Assembly (NCBI RefSeq): GCF_000375525.1
Contig: NZ_AQXC01000010.1
Span: 57,487-121,486, forward strand
Length of the DNA stretch: 64,000 nucleotides
Source: Corynebacterium propinquum DSM 44285
Lineage (GTDB): Bacteria; Actinomycetota; Actinomycetes; Mycobacteriales; Mycobacteriaceae
Direction: 5' to 3'
Shown: positions 35,844 through 45,139 of the stretch, piece after piece
Position numbering within the stretch: position 1 is the stretch's first letter
Layout: each line of letters starts with the position of its first letter
The notes under the pieces: model-generated
What the model was told of the DNA's origin: nothing
Seen by the model: the letters and a program-made list of their open reading frames with translations, nothing else
Database searches by the model: none
Made by a program: the position numbers and the translations under genes

Positions 35844-36167
35844 ATGATCTTGATTAACGTTTCTTACCAAGTAAAGCCAGAGCACGCAGAAAACTTCCTG
35901 GAAGAGGTTTCCTGGTTCACGGAAGCTACCCAGGCAGAAGAAAAGAACCTGTTCTTTGACTGGTACCGCGACCCGCAGGATGCCAACCACTTCATGCTGG
36001 TGGAAGGCTTCACCGATGATGGTGCGGAAGCCCACGTCACCTCTGAGCATTTCCAGCGTGCAACCGAAGAGATGCCAAAGTACCTGGTCGAGACCCCGAA
36101 GATCATCAACACCCTGATCGAGGGCAAGACCGAGTGGGACGAAATGGCTGAATTCCAGGTCAAGTAG
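35844..36167 (+). CDS. Antibiotic biosynthesis monooxygenase (ABM)-domain protein
   Basis: 107 aa, one ferredoxin-like ABM domain. 'MILINVSYQVKPEHAENFLEEV' region, 'NLFFDWYRDPQDANHFMLVEGF' and 'AHVTSEHFQRATEEMPKYL' match the cofactor-free quinol monooxygenase (YgiN-like) family, including the conserved 'HxxSxHF'-type segment. Likely a small dimeric oxygenase or quinol oxidase. A stable two-tier hairpin follows at 36224. Confidence 0.8.
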   Translation: MILINVSYQVKPEHAENFLEEVSWFTEATQAEEKNLFFDWYRDPQDANHFMLVEGFTDDGAEAHVTSEHFQRATEEMPKYLVETPKIINTLIEGKTEWDEMAEFQVK

Positions 36168-36223
36168 TTCCAGGTCACATGGGCGTGGTGGAGCTTTTAG
36201 CTGTCACGCTACGTGCTGTACCC

Positions 36224-36274
36224 GAGGGCTGTAGTATCCAAGCTCCGTAGCGGAGCGGGAGTGCTACAGCCCTC
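36224..36274 (+). terminator. Two-tier hairpin after the ABM gene
   Basis: GAGGGCTGTAG (36224-36234) pairs perfectly with CTACAGCCCTC (36264-36274), enclosing GCTCCG (36242-36247) and CGGAGC (36251-36256). ACTTTATTG follows. Probable terminator between the ABM gene and the enoyl-CoA hydratase-like gene. Confidence 0.65.
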
Positions 36275-36307
36275 ACTTTATTGCGTTATCTGTGCCACAA
36301 TGGTGCT

Positions 36308-37369
36308 ATGACTAGTAGTGCTATGACTGATACACAGGATCGCCAAGTAATTACTTCTGTCCGCAATGGAACGGGAATTCTGGAACTCAACCGCCCGAAG
36401 GCGCTGAACTCCCTGAATCTGGAGATGGTGGAGATTATTCATCAAGCGCTGGATGCATGGGCTGAGGATGATTCCGTCACACAGGTGCTGATTTATTCTA
36501 ATAATCCAAAGGGCTTTTGCGCCGGTGGTGATGTACGCGCGGCACGCGAACAAGGTCTCGCGGGCAATAAGGCCGGTGTCGACGAGTTTTTCCGCAAGGA
36601 ATATGCGCTTAACGATGCCATCGATAAGTTCCCGAAGCCGTTCATTGCCCTCATGGATGGGGTTGTCATGGGCGGCGGTACCGGTATCAGCGCTTTTGGT
36701 TCGCACCGTGTGGTGACCGATAAAACTTTTGTTTCTATGCCAGAGATGCTCATTGGGTTTATCACCGATGTCGGCATGACGTATTTTTTCCAGCGCATGG
36801 TCGGCTCTCGGGGCAAAGCGTCCCGAGCCTTGGCACTGTACCTGGCGACGACCGCCTACCGCATGAAGGCCGCGGATCTGCTCTGGACCGGCTATGCCAC
36901 CCACCAGATTGCCTCCGATGATGCAGATGCTTTCCGGCAAGCAGTCATCGAATCCGGATACGCGGCTGCGCTGGAAAAATATGCGAATACGAACCCGGAT
37001 ACCGCGCCGTTGGCCTCGCACATTGAGACCATCGAGAAGGTTTTTGCGCAGGATTCCTGGGCTGATGTCGTCGCTGCTGTGGAACAATGCGAGGATCAGG
37101 AATTTATCGCTGGCGTGAATGACACCCTGAAACATGCATCGCCTACTTCACTGGTGGCAGCTGCGGAAATCTTCCGGGCAAACGCCCAGGTTGATTCGCT
37201 TGCCGACGCCTTGGATAACGAATACCGGGTTGGTGAATATCTGCGCGGCCGTCCGGATTTCGACGAGGGCGTGCGCTGCGTGCTGGTCGATAAAGGCGAC
37301 GAACCGCAGTTCCAGCCGGATGCGGTCTCCGAGGTTGATGTGGACGCGCTCCGTGCACTCCTCCGATAA
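36308..37369 (+). CDS. 3-hydroxyisobutyryl-CoA hydrolase-type crotonase-family enzyme
   Basis: 353 aa; the ~350 length and C-terminal extension fit the ECH_2/HIBCH branch, not ~260-residue hydratases. 'TGILELNRPKALNSLNLEMV' region, oxyanion hole 'KGFCAGGDVRA' and 'GVVMGGGTGISAFGSHRV' are crotonase motifs. 'FVSMPEMLIGFITDVGMTYFF' carries the HIBCH-type Glu and Asp. Acts in valine catabolism or on related hydroxyacyl-CoA thioesters. Start chosen at ATG 36308; a second Met five codons later is possible. The next gene starts within its 3' end. Confidence 0.85.
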   Translation: MTSSAMTDTQDRQVITSVRNGTGILELNRPKALNSLNLEMVEIIHQALDAWAEDDSVTQVLIYSNNPKGFCAGGDVRAAREQGLAGNKAGVDEFFRKEYALNDAIDKFPKPFIALMDGVVMGGGTGISAFGSHRVVTDKTFVSMPEMLIGFITDVGMTYFFQRMVGSRGKASRALALYLATTAYRMKAADLLWTGYATHQIASDDADAFRQAVIESGYAAALEKYANTNPDTAPLASHIETIEKVFAQDSWADVVAAVEQCEDQEFIAGVNDTLKHASPTSLVAAAEIFRANAQVDSLADALDNEYRVGEYLRGRPDFDEGVRCVLVDKGDEPQFQPDAVSEVDVDALRALLR

Positions 37370-38108
37370 CACCGAAGGTCTCAACGCCGATCGTCTTCCA
37401 GCCCCGAAGTTTCAGTTTGGCTGGTACCTAGCGTGTATAGCAGTCATTGTTGCCACGCTAGGATTTATTTGGCTCAACTGGCATGCCGTGCCAGACCCGA
37501 TGCCTACGCACTTTAATGCTTCGGGCCAGGCAGATGGTTTTAGCGAGAAATCTTTTCCGGCAGTGATAGCCCACGTTGCTGTGGGGCCAGCGATCACTAC
37601 GGCAGTGTGCGCGGGAGCTGGCGGGCTTGTGGTAGGAATTGCACGCCAGACCAAAAACGGTTTACAAGACAAGCCAGAGCGTTCGATTAATCGGCAGCGT
37701 CTGATGGCACAGTTGATGCAGCCAATGTTGGGCAAGTTTAGTTTCGCGCTCGTGGCGGTGTTGTTGGTAGGCATCACCGCCGGATTATTTGGGTTGAGCG
37801 TTGTGGGTACCGGTGCAGCCAGCATTTGGCTGCTTATCGGTGCGATTCTCGCAGTCGCTGTCGGCATTGTGCTGCGCAGTGCGCAGATCATGCAGGAATT
37901 GGATAAGCGCTACCCACCGGATGATCCCCGAGACAAGCTCAAATATGGGTTGTTTTATCACAACCCGGATGACCCGAGGATATGGGTAGAGCTGGAAGCA
38001 GGGATGAATATCACCCTGAATTTTGCGCATCGCAGCGCGTGGTGGATCGCCGGAATCTTTGCTGCGTTCGTGCTGGCGATGGTGGTGCTGCCGATAATTG
38101 TGGCCTAG
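37353..38108 (+). CDS. DUF1648/DUF5808 membrane protein
   Basis: 251 aa from GTG 37353, overlapping the preceding stop by 17 bp. Four TM helices or more. 'WHAVPDPMPTHFNASGQADGF' region is the DUF1648 signature (PxPxHxNxxGxxD) found in SdpI-like proteins. The C-terminal segment 'DKLKYGLFYHNPDDPRIWVE' is the DUF5808 motif. Function unknown; SdpI-type members act as immunity or signal proteins. Coupled to the HIBCH-type gene by overlap. Confidence 0.78.
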   Translation: MHSSDNTEGLNADRLPAPKFQFGWYLACIAVIVATLGFIWLNWHAVPDPMPTHFNASGQADGFSEKSFPAVIAHVAVGPAITTAVCAGAGGLVVGIARQTKNGLQDKPERSINRQRLMAQLMQPMLGKFSFALVAVLLVGITAGLFGLSVVGTGAASIWLLIGAILAVAVGIVLRSAQIMQELDKRYPPDDPRDKLKYGLFYHNPDDPRIWVELEAGMNITLNFAHRSAWWIAGIFAAFVLAMVVLPIIVA

Positions 38109-38137
38109 CCCCTGAATGCTGTCCAGGGTCTAGGCCA
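38101..38137. terminator. Hairpin between convergent DUF1648 and aceB genes
   Basis: TGGCCTAG (38101-38108) pairs with CTAGGCCA (38130-38137), enclosing CCCTG/CAGGG (38110-38114, 38124-38128). It starts over the DUF1648 stop codon. There is no clear U-tract on either strand, so this is a candidate only. Confidence 0.5.
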
Positions 38138-38178
38138 TCTAGAACTCGTGCTCGTGTGCCTGTGCGCTGTTTCAGTGC

Positions 38179-40362
38179 TTAACTGTTTTTCGCTTTGAAC
38201 TCACGACGACGAGCGTGCAAGATCGGCTCAGTGTATCCGGACGGAGACTCGGTGCCCTTGAAAATCAGGTCGCGAGCGGCCTGGAACGCCACCGACTCGT
38301 CGAAGTTCGGAGCCATATTGCGGTAGGCGTCGTCGCCAGCGTTTTGCTTGTCGACGACCTCTGCCATCTTCTGCAGCTCCTGCTCGACGAAGTCCTTGCT
38401 GACGACGTCGTGCTCAATCCAGTTAGCCAGCAGCTGTGAGGAAATACGCAGGGTAGCGCGGTCTTCCATCAGGGAGACGTCGTAAAGATCAGGGACCTTG
38501 GAACAACCGACACCCTGTTCTACCCAGCGGACCACGTAGCCCAGGATGGACTGACAGTTGTTGTCGACTTCTTCCTTTTTCACCTCATCGGACCAGTCTG
38601 GATTTTCAGCAACCGGGACGGTCAACAAGTTGTGGAAGTTGTCGCGCTCGCCGGCTTTGCGGAATTCTTCCTGTACCTGCGGCACATTGACGTGGTGGTA
38701 GTGAGTGGCGTGCAGGGTAGCACCGGTTGGCGATGGAACCCAAGCGGTTGATGCGCCTTCTTTCAGCTGGCCGATCTTTTTCTCCAGCATATCCGCCATC
38801 AGCTCGGTCATGGCCCACATGCCTTTACCGATCTGGGCTTTGCCAGGAAGCCCCAGTGCGACACCGGTGTCGACGTTGATGTCTTCGTAAGCTTGCTTCC
38901 ATGGTGCGGTCTGCATATCAGCCTTGCGCACCATCGGTCCAGCTTGCATGGAGGTGTGGATCTCATCACCGGTGCGATCCAGGAATCCGGTGTTGATGAA
39001 GGCAACGCGTTCGCTGACCGCGGTGATCGCAGCAGCCAGGTTGGCTGAGGTACGACGCTCTTCGTCCATAACACCAACCTTCAGGGTGTTTTTCTCCAGG
39101 CCCAGCAGCTCTTCCACCGAAGCGAACAAGTCGTTGGTAAACGCGACCTCGGCAGAACCGTGCTGCTTTGGCTTCACGATGTAGATCGAGCCCGCACGGG
39201 AGTTCTTACGAGGGTTATCCGATTGCAATCCTGGGATAGCGCAGGCACTGGTCAAAACAGCGTCCATGATGCCTTCGAAAACTTCCTCGCCGTCGACCAG
39301 GATGGCGGGGTTGGTCATCAGATGGCCGACGTTGCGCACCAGCAGCAGAGCGCGACCGTGCAGGGATTGTTCGTTGCCGGAAAGGTCAGTGTAGGTGCGA
39401 TCGTCGTTGAGCTTACGGGTGATGGTCTTACCACCTTTTTCCAGCTCTTCTTTCAGGTCACCGGTGTTGAGACCGAACCAGTTGTGGTAGCCCAGGGTCT
39501 TGTCTTCACCGTCGACGGCGGCCACGGAGTCCTCGAAGTCCACGATGGTGGAGGTGGCCGATTCTAGAATGACGTCGGAAACCCCGGCCTTATCGGTCTT
39601 GCCGACGGGGTGTTCTGGGTTGATCTGGATCAGGATGTGCAGGCCGTTGTTGCGCAGTACCACCTCGGATGGCGCGGACTTCTCGCCATTGAAACCGACG
39701 AGCTGTTCGGCATTGACGAGGCCAGTGGCAGAGCCATTCACGGTGACTGCCAGCTTGTCGCCGTCGATGGCATAAGATTCGGCGTCGGCATGCGAACCGT
39801 TTTCCAGGGGAGCGACCTCGTCCAGGAAGTTGCGTGCCCAGGCGATGACCTTGTCGCCGCGGACAGGGTTATAGGAATCACCTGGCTCAGCGCCGCCTTC
39901 TTCCGAGATAGCGTCGGTGCCGTACAAGGCGTCGTAGAGCGAACCCCAACGCGCATTAGCTGCGTTCAGTGCAAACCGTGCGTTGAGAACTGGAACGACG
40001 AGCTGCGGGCCAGCGACTTCGGCGATTTCGGAGTCCAGGTTGGCTGTGGTGACATCAGCCGGTGTTGGCTTGTCTTCCAGGTAACCGATCTCGCGCAGAT
40101 ACTTTTCGTGTTCTGCTGGATCTGGCTGGCCTGGGTTGGCACGGAAGTGCTCGTCGAGGGTCTTTTGCAGCTCGTCGCGGCGCGCCAGCAGTTCCTTGTT
40201 GCGCGGGGTGTGGGTGCGGATGATGTCTGCAAAACCGTTCCAGAATTTGTCGGCGTCGATGCCGATACGTGGCAGCACGGTGCCGTTGACGAATTCGTAG
40301 AGGGTGTTGTCGACGTTGAGGCCTGCAACCTCTGTGCGTGGGGTGGTGTCTTCGTTAGTCAT
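38179..40362 (-). CDS. aceB: Malate synthase G
   Basis: 727 aa, the G isoform length. Condenses glyoxylate with acetyl-CoA to malate. Sequence features: '[20 protein letters not shown]' (Mg/glyoxylate site, with FEDS), '[12 protein letters not shown]', '[17 protein letters not shown]', '[18 protein letters not shown]' and '[12 protein letters not shown]'. Divergent from aceA across a 428-bp regulatory region, as in C. glutamicum. Needed for growth on acetate or fatty acids. Confidence 0.95.
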   Translation of the reverse strand: MTNEDTTPRTEVAGLNVDNTLYEFVNGTVLPRIGIDADKFWNGFADIIRTHTPRNKELLARRDELQKTLDEHFRANPGQPDPAEHEKYLREIGYLEDKPTPADVTTANLDSEIAEVAGPQLVVPVLNARFALNAANARWGSLYDALYGTDAISEEGGAEPGDSYNPVRGDKVIAWARNFLDEVAPLENGSHADAESYAIDGDKLAVTVNGSATGLVNAEQLVGFNGEKSAPSEVVLRNNGLHILIQINPEHPVGKTDKAGVSDVILESATSTIVDFEDSVAAVDGEDKTLGYHNWFGLNTGDLKEELEKGGKTITRKLNDDRTYTDLSGNEQSLHGRALLLVRNVGHLMTNPAILVDGEEVFEGIMDAVLTSACAIPGLQSDNPRKNSRAGSIYIVKPKQHGSAEVAFTNDLFASVEELLGLEKNTLKVGVMDEERRTSANLAAAITAVSERVAFINTGFLDRTGDEIHTSMQAGPMVRKADMQTAPWKQAYEDINVDTGVALGLPGKAQIGKGMWAMTELMADMLEKKIGQLKEGASTAWVPSPTGATLHATHYHHVNVPQVQEEFRKAGERDNFHNLLTVPVAENPDWSDEVKKEEVDNNCQSILGYVVRWVEQGVGCSKVPDLYDVSLMEDRATLRISSQLLANWIEHDVVSKDFVEQELQKMAEVVDKQNAGDDAYRNMAPNFDESVAFQAARDLIFKGTESPSGYTEPILHARRREFKAKNS

Positions 40363-40790
40363 AAAACTCCTTCTAATCCTCGCGGTCAGACCCTCAGGGG
40401 AGTAGGTGAGTCAGCGTGAGTGTGGACTCACGACAAACGTTCACTGTGCCCCGGGGCATGAGACCACAATAAGTGAATTGCCTCACTGTGTGTAGTGCGA
40501 TTCTGGAAACGCGCATTTTCACCCCTGTTCGAATATCGAAAATAACTTAAGAAAACAGTCCAATCGTACTGTTTTAACAGTATGTCCGTACTGTTTGACT
40601 CCGGCATTCGCACACCGCACGAGGGGTTTTTGTCCTTTGGGGGCTGTTCAGTGGGTATTTTTATCTCGAAAACTTATGTGAATTCTGACACTACCCCCGT
40701 CGGTTGTAAGTCACACGCAATTCTTGACGTGATTGGTTTCATGGCTCATTATGTGAATCACCTCATAAGCCAACGAGAAAGGGAGTTGCG
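40363..40790. promoter_or_regulatory. aceB-aceA divergent regulatory region
   Basis: 428 bp without a gene. Two GlxR/CRP-like palindromes are visible: AGTGA-N6-TCACT at 40472-40487, and TGTGA-N6-TCATA at 40752-40767, the latter only 23 bp before aceA and so probably repressing. RamA-like half sites AGGGGT (40622-40627), TGGGGGC (40638-40644) and ACCCCC (40693-40698) also occur. In C. glutamicum RamA, RamB and GlxR control these genes; assignment here is by motif only. A long AT-rich stretch lies between. Confidence 0.5.
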
Positions 40791-42083
40791 ATGACTACTA
40801 CCGGTCAAGCACGTACCGCCGCAGAAATCCAAAAAGATTGGGATGAAAACCCTCGCTGGGCCAATGTCACCCGTGACTACACGGCAGAAAAGGTAGCCGA
40901 GCTGCAAGGCACTGTCGTCGAAGAGCACACCCTGGCACGCCGTGGCTCCGAGATCCTGTGGGACGAGGTCTCGAAGGGCGATGGACACTACATCAACGCA
41001 TTAGGTGCCCTGACCGGTAACCAGGCTGTACAGCAGGTCCGCGGTGGCCTGAAGGCTGTATACCTGTCTGGCTGGCAGGTTGCCGGTGATGCCAACTTGG
41101 CTGGCCACACCTACCCAGATCAGTCGCTGTACCCAGCGAACTCCGTTCCGCAGGTGGTTCGCCGTATCAACAACGCACTGTTGCGTGCCGACGAGATCGC
41201 TCGTGTCGAAGGCGATGACTCCATCGATAACTGGCTGGTTCCAATCGTTGCCGATGGTGAAGCCGGATTCGGTGGCGCACTGAACGTCTACGAGCTGCAG
41301 AAGGCCATGATCAACGCCGGCGCTGCAGGTACCCACTGGGAAGACCAGCTGGCTTCCGAAAAGAAGTGTGGCCACCTGGGCGGTAAGGTCTTGATCCCTA
41401 CCCAGCAGCACATCCGTACCCTGTCGTCTGCACGTCTGGCAGCCGATGTTGCTGGTGTTCCAACCGTCGTTATTGCACGTACCGACGCAGAAGCTGCAAC
41501 CTTGATCACCTCGGACGTTGACGACCGCGACAAGCCATTCATCGAAGGTGAGCGCACCGCAGAAGGCTATTACCACGTACGCCCAGGCATCGAGCCTTGT
41601 ATCGCACGTGCGAAATCCTATGCACCGTACTCCGACCTGATCTGGATGGAAACCGGTGTTCCAGACCTGGAAGCCGCGAAACAGTTCGCAGAGGCAGTCA
41701 AGGCTGAATTCCCAGACCAAAAGCTGGCCTACAACTGCTCGCCATCGTTCAACTGGTCCAAGCACCTGGACGACGAGACCATCGCGAAGTTCCAGAAAGA
41801 ACTGGGTGCCATGGGCTTTACTTTCCAGTTCATTACCCTGGCAGGTTTCCACTCCCTGAACTACGGCATGTTCGACCTGGCACACGGTTACGCACGCAAC
41901 GGCATGACCTCGTTCGTCGAACTGCAGAACAAGGAATTCGCTGCAGCAGAAGAGCGCGGCTTCACCGCCGTCAAGCACCAGCGTGAGGTCGGTGCCGGTT
42001 ACTTCGACAACATCGCCACCACCGTCGACCCAACGTCGTCGACCACCGCACTGAAGGGTTCCACTGAGGAAGGCCAGTTCTAA
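40791..42083 (+). CDS. aceA: Isocitrate lyase
   Basis: 430 aa. Splits isocitrate into succinate and glyoxylate. '[23 protein letters not shown]' region, '[17 protein letters not shown]', the active-site loop '[18 protein letters not shown]' with catalytic Cys, '[13 protein letters not shown]' and '[10 protein letters not shown]' are complete. GGGAG precedes the ATG. Codon use is strongly optimised. The rraA-like gene starts 3 bp after its stop and is probably co-transcribed. Confidence 0.96.
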   Translation: MTTTGQARTAAEIQKDWDENPRWANVTRDYTAEKVAELQGTVVEEHTLARRGSEILWDEVSKGDGHYINALGALTGNQAVQQVRGGLKAVYLSGWQVAGDANLAGHTYPDQSLYPANSVPQVVRRINNALLRADEIARVEGDDSIDNWLVPIVADGEAGFGGALNVYELQKAMINAGAAGTHWEDQLASEKKCGHLGGKVLIPTQQHIRTLSSARLAADVAGVPTVVIARTDAEAATLITSDVDDRDKPFIEGERTAEGYYHVRPGIEPCIARAKSYAPYSDLIWMETGVPDLEAAKQFAEAVKAEFPDQKLAYNCSPSFNWSKHLDDETIAKFQKELGAMGFTFQFITLAGFHSLNYGMFDLAHGYARNGMTSFVELQNKEFAAAEERGFTAVKHQREVGAGYFDNIATTVDPTSSTTALKGSTEEGQF

Positions 42084-42085
42084 TC

Positions 42086-42586
42086 ATGGCGATCCAATTC
42101 GTTCCCACCGCCGACATCGGAGACATCCACGGTGAACAGCTACGCAGCTGCGATAAGCAGTTCACCAATTACGGAGGAAAAACCGAGTTTTGCGGCAAGA
42201 TTTCCACCATTCAGGCAATTCAAGATAATGCCTTGGTGAAAGAAATCTTGAACCAACCGAACGAAGGCGGAGTCTTGGTCATCGATGCCCAAGAAAATCT
42301 GCACACCGCCATGGTCGGAGACATGATCGCTGGGGCAGGCGTGGACAACGGCTGGGCCGGGATCATCGTCAACGGAGCCATCCGGGATTCCCAAGAAATC
42401 GGCACTATGGATATAGGTGTCAAGGCCTTGGGAACCAACCCGCGCAAATCTGCGAAAGATAAGGTCGGCAAAGTCGATATCACCGTGCAATTCGGTGGCA
42501 TCGAATTTGTTCCTGGACAGTATGTTTACGCCGATGCGGATGGCATCGTCGTCAGCGAGACACCAGTAGAAGCTAAAGAAAGCTAG
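42086..42586 (+). CDS. rraA: RraA-family protein
   Basis: 166 aa. 'PTADIGDIHGEQLRSCDKQF', 'DAQENLHTAMVGDMIAGAGVDNGWAGIIVNGAIRDS' (split, ~71-106) and 'GTNPRKSAKDKVGKVD' are RraA signatures, with the conserved Arg-Asp of 'GAIRDS'. RraA in E. coli binds RNase E; sequence relatives are HMG/CHA aldolases that also decarboxylate oxaloacetate. Coupling to aceA (3-bp gap) makes an oxaloacetate or related oxo-acid role worth considering; automated pipelines would label it an RNase E regulator. A strong terminator follows. Confidence 0.85.
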   Translation: MAIQFVPTADIGDIHGEQLRSCDKQFTNYGGKTEFCGKISTIQAIQDNALVKEILNQPNEGGVLVIDAQENLHTAMVGDMIAGAGVDNGWAGIIVNGAIRDSQEIGTMDIGVKALGTNPRKSAKDKVGKVDITVQFGGIEFVPGQYVYADADGIVVSETPVEAKES

Positions 42587-42615
42587 TACTAACTAGCAAG
42601 TCGCTACACAGATCG

Positions 42616-42657
42616 AAGCCCGGGAGCTAGCACGTGTGAGAGCTAGCTTCCGGGCTT
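42616..42657. terminator. Bidirectional terminator after rraA
   Basis: AAGCCCGGgAGCTAGC pairs with GCTAGCTtCCGGGCTT around a ~10-nt loop; TTAGGC follows on the plus side. It lies between the convergent rraA and DUF6882 genes. Confidence 0.8.
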
Positions 42658-42680
42658 TAGGCTTGTATGCACAACCGGTA

Positions 42681-43910
42681 TTACGCAGGAAAGACCAGGA
42701 TTCCGTATGTGTGCTCATCGAGCTTGTCGACGCGGTGGGTAGAACACTGCGTTATGTGCGTACAAGCCGCAACTAGGGCTGTGATGACATCCGCATAGTC
42801 GTGCGCTGCCGATGCCACGGTGCTGCCGTAATTATCGGTTGTCGGGGCATACGTACTTCGCAAACAGTGACGCATCCGGCGCAGACTAAGATGTGGCCGG
42901 ACGAAATCAAGCACACCGTTGTTGATCCCAAAATCCAAGACCTTGCGGCTTTCTTGTGCTCCTGGGGTACCTGCCAGGTTGGGATCGGCCCAGGCCCAGG
43001 TCCAAGTTTCATCCTTAATAGTCGCGAGAGCCCAGCCGCCTTCGACCCCGGAAGCTCCAGAAGCTCCAGCAGCTCCGGCAAGTCCTGAGACTCCGGAAGC
43101 AGTGGTTGTAGTTGCGGTGTTCTCGTCAGAATACTGCTGGATGTGCTGGTGACCGTGGCTGACGAGCTCGTCGATCGTGGGCTGTAATGGTGCCTGCGCA
43201 CCCGCCGGGGAAGTGGAGACATCGATGGCAACACCATCCCGAATAGCTACCACGAACTGCTGTTCACCGGATCCGATGCGGATTACCTCTGCGCAGTCTG
43301 CAGTGCCATGAAATTCAAGATCGCGCACCACCGCAAACCCCTGCAGCGCACGCACGGTGTCGTATTCTTCGGGTAGTTGCGCCAGACCATGCGTGAGTGC
43401 CCGTGGAACCGGTCCTGCCTCCGCGAAATCTGAAATCATGACCACGGCGAAGCGTTGCGGCTCATCTGAGCGAGATTTCCCCGTAAGCGGAACTAACACT
43501 GCTGGAATATTGCGAAACAACGTGCGCGCGGCAGCCAGCAGTTGATCACTCGCCGTCTGCACCTGCTGCGGATCTAATTCGGGGATATTCGTTGCAAAAT
43601 CTATGACCGCATTGGTCTGCCAATACCACTGCTCGTCGACGATGGTCGCGGCCCAGGTGCCAGCCAGCTCCACTTTGTGCTCGCTGTTTGCGCTTGTAAA
43701 CGAGACCGTAACTGGCCGGTCCCAGGCGTCGGCAAGCGAGTGCTGTGCAGTATTGTGTCCCGGATGCCCAGCAGGGCGGCGGTCTGCGGCTACGGTCAGT
43801 TGCACGTGGGTAATCTCGCCGAAACGCGTGCGGAATAACGCCATAGAATCGGCTTGCGCCAGGAAACCATCGGTCGCGATATCGGTGACGGTACGCGGGG
43901 CAGAAAGCAT
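42681..43910 (-). CDS. Protein with two DUF6882-like domains
   Basis: 409 aa from the ATG at 43910; the frame runs to 44003 but that would enter the divergent promoter. Two related modules are visible: 'GTWAATIVDEQWYWQTN' with 'VIDFATNIPEL' (~95-130), and 'GWALATIKDETWTWAWADPN' with 'VLDFGINNGVLDF' (~305-345). Both have the Trp-rich WAxxxDExWxW pattern of DUF6882 proteins. A Gly/Ala/Ser collagen-like linker (GLAGAAGASGASGVEGG), encoded by a short trinucleotide-like repeat near 43040-43095, precedes the second. No signal peptide. Function unknown. Confidence 0.68.
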   Translation of the reverse strand: MLSAPRTVTDIATDGFLAQADSMALFRTRFGEITHVQLTVAADRRPAGHPGHNTAQHSLADAWDRPVTVSFTSANSEHKVELAGTWAATIVDEQWYWQTNAVIDFATNIPELDPQQVQTASDQLLAAARTLFRNIPAVLVPLTGKSRSDEPQRFAVVMISDFAEAGPVPRALTHGLAQLPEEYDTVRALQGFAVVRDLEFHGTADCAEVIRIGSGEQQFVVAIRDGVAIDVSTSPAGAQAPLQPTIDELVSHGHQHIQQYSDENTATTTTASGVSGLAGAAGASGASGVEGGWALATIKDETWTWAWADPNLAGTPGAQESRKVLDFGINNGVLDFVRPHLSLRRMRHCLRSTYAPTTDNYGSTVASAAHDYADVITALVAACTHITQCSTHRVDKLDEHTYGILVFPA

Positions 43911-44018
43911 GGTATTGAGTCTACAAGCCAGCGCCTGATCGGCTGTCTCACCCAGGGGTGGATCTATCAGGCTGGATCTATCAGTGAGCTGCCAGCCGCG
44001 CACTGTAAAGTGTCCACC

Positions 44019-44672
44019 ATGCTTTACGCCGTCAGCTACGCCTTCATGGACTCGATCAATGTCTTGTCCATCGCAGTGATCGTTGCCCTGGGCGTGCTAC
44101 TGCCAGCTGGAATGTATAAAAAGGTTACCCCGCTATTAGTGGCGGGCAATTGGTCTGGGGTTTTTGCGCTGGCTTTGCTGGTGACCGTCGTATTTTCTGG
44201 CTTCGGCGAATTGATGCAGAAAATCCTGGATTCTGCGGCCTTCGGCCTGACATTGATGGCCGTCGGTGTGATCACCTTGCTGGGTACGTGGATTTCGAAG
44301 GGAAAGCCGCCGGCGGTGGTGGGGCGTTTGCTCGGCGGGCTGCAGCGGCCATCCCCGATGACTTTTTGGACTGGCTTTGGTCTTGGCGTAGTGCAATCGG
44401 CTACTTCCGTGCCGTTTTTCGCAGGGCTAATCGTGCTGGCCGCCTTGCATCCTGCACCAGCGACTCTGGGGGCAGGCGTGGTGCTTTATGCCAGCATCGC
44501 GCTGTCGCTGCCGATCATCGCCGCTGTGCTCGTCGGTTGGGTCCGCATTGCTCCGAATTCACCTATTGGGCGGCTGTTTACTAAGGGATCACACAACACT
44601 GAGTTTTTGAGCAAGGCGGCAGGCTACAGTGTGGGCGTGCTGTTAATCGTGCTCGGCGCACTCGGGGTCTAA
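44019..44672 (+). CDS. GAP/CcdA-like polytopic membrane protein
   Basis: 217 aa from ATG 44019, with six predicted TM helices. 'YAVSYAFMDSINVLSIAVIVALGVLLP' region and 'WTGFGLGVVQSATSVPFFAGLIVLAAL' give a LysE/CcdA-type repeat of two three-helix halves, as in the GAP (Sap, sulfolipid-addressing) family. Mycobacterial Sap is linked to export of glycolipids. The long in-frame upstream extension (to 43854) is not credible. It is divergent from the DUF6882 gene. Substrate unknown. Confidence 0.65.
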   Translation: MLYAVSYAFMDSINVLSIAVIVALGVLLPAGMYKKVTPLLVAGNWSGVFALALLVTVVFSGFGELMQKILDSAAFGLTLMAVGVITLLGTWISKGKPPAVVGRLLGGLQRPSPMTFWTGFGLGVVQSATSVPFFAGLIVLAALHPAPATLGAGVVLYASIALSLPIIAAVLVGWVRIAPNSPIGRLFTKGSHNTEFLSKAAGYSVGVLLIVLGALGV

Positions 44673-44692
44673 GCGCTCGTATATGTTCGCTT

Positions 44693-45064
44693 TTATTCAA
44701 TAATTATGCCGACGCGTTCGGTCAGTTCCAGTTCACATGGTTTGGGTGCCAAGCGCTGGGTGATTGCAGAACGGAGCGCGGGGCTTAGTGGAAGCAGCCA
44801 ACCATTGTTGGGGTCGTGTACCGGCAGATCATCAGTTTTCGTCGGCACTAGTACAATCTGCGCGTTGGGTCCCGCAACCACCGCGGCGTGATTATTGTGG
44901 GCGGCATCCAGAATGATGTCTGCTACCTGCACCGATCCTGTGATGATCACCATTTCTTCTGCCGTGTGTACTGCCAGCTTATCGACGCCTACATGGCGTG
45001 CAGTATCCGGAAGCTGGGTGAGAGCGGGCTTAGCAGAACCGCGTAGCAGGTCGAATAGTCCCAT
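44693..45064 (-). CDS. Conserved hypothetical protein
   Basis: 123 aa, cytoplasmic, no recognised domain. MGLFDLLRGSAKPALTQL, then a core 'EEMVIITGSVQVADIILDAAHNNHAAVV' and a C-terminal 'VGIIIE'. Codon-position bias and the clean intergenic spacing on both sides support a real gene. No function proposed. Confidence 0.6.
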   Translation of the reverse strand: MGLFDLLRGSAKPALTQLPDTARHVGVDKLAVHTAEEMVIITGSVQVADIILDAAHNNHAAVVAGPNAQIVLVPTKTDDLPVHDPNNGWLLPLSPALRSAITQRLAPKPCELELTERVGIIIE

Positions 45065-45139
45065 GCGGTCATTCTAACCGGTTAACGGTGAATCACTTTT
45101 AGTCACAATTTCACGAGCTCGCGACTATTATGGGCAAAG

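Noticed and set aside
39610..40419. 269-codon plus-strand frame antisense to aceB
   Set aside because: It is a shadow of the biased codon use of aceB; it has no domain and no ribosome site.
41001..41978. 325-codon minus-strand frame antisense to aceA
   Set aside because: Shadow of a highly codon-optimised gene; the product has no recognisable family feature.
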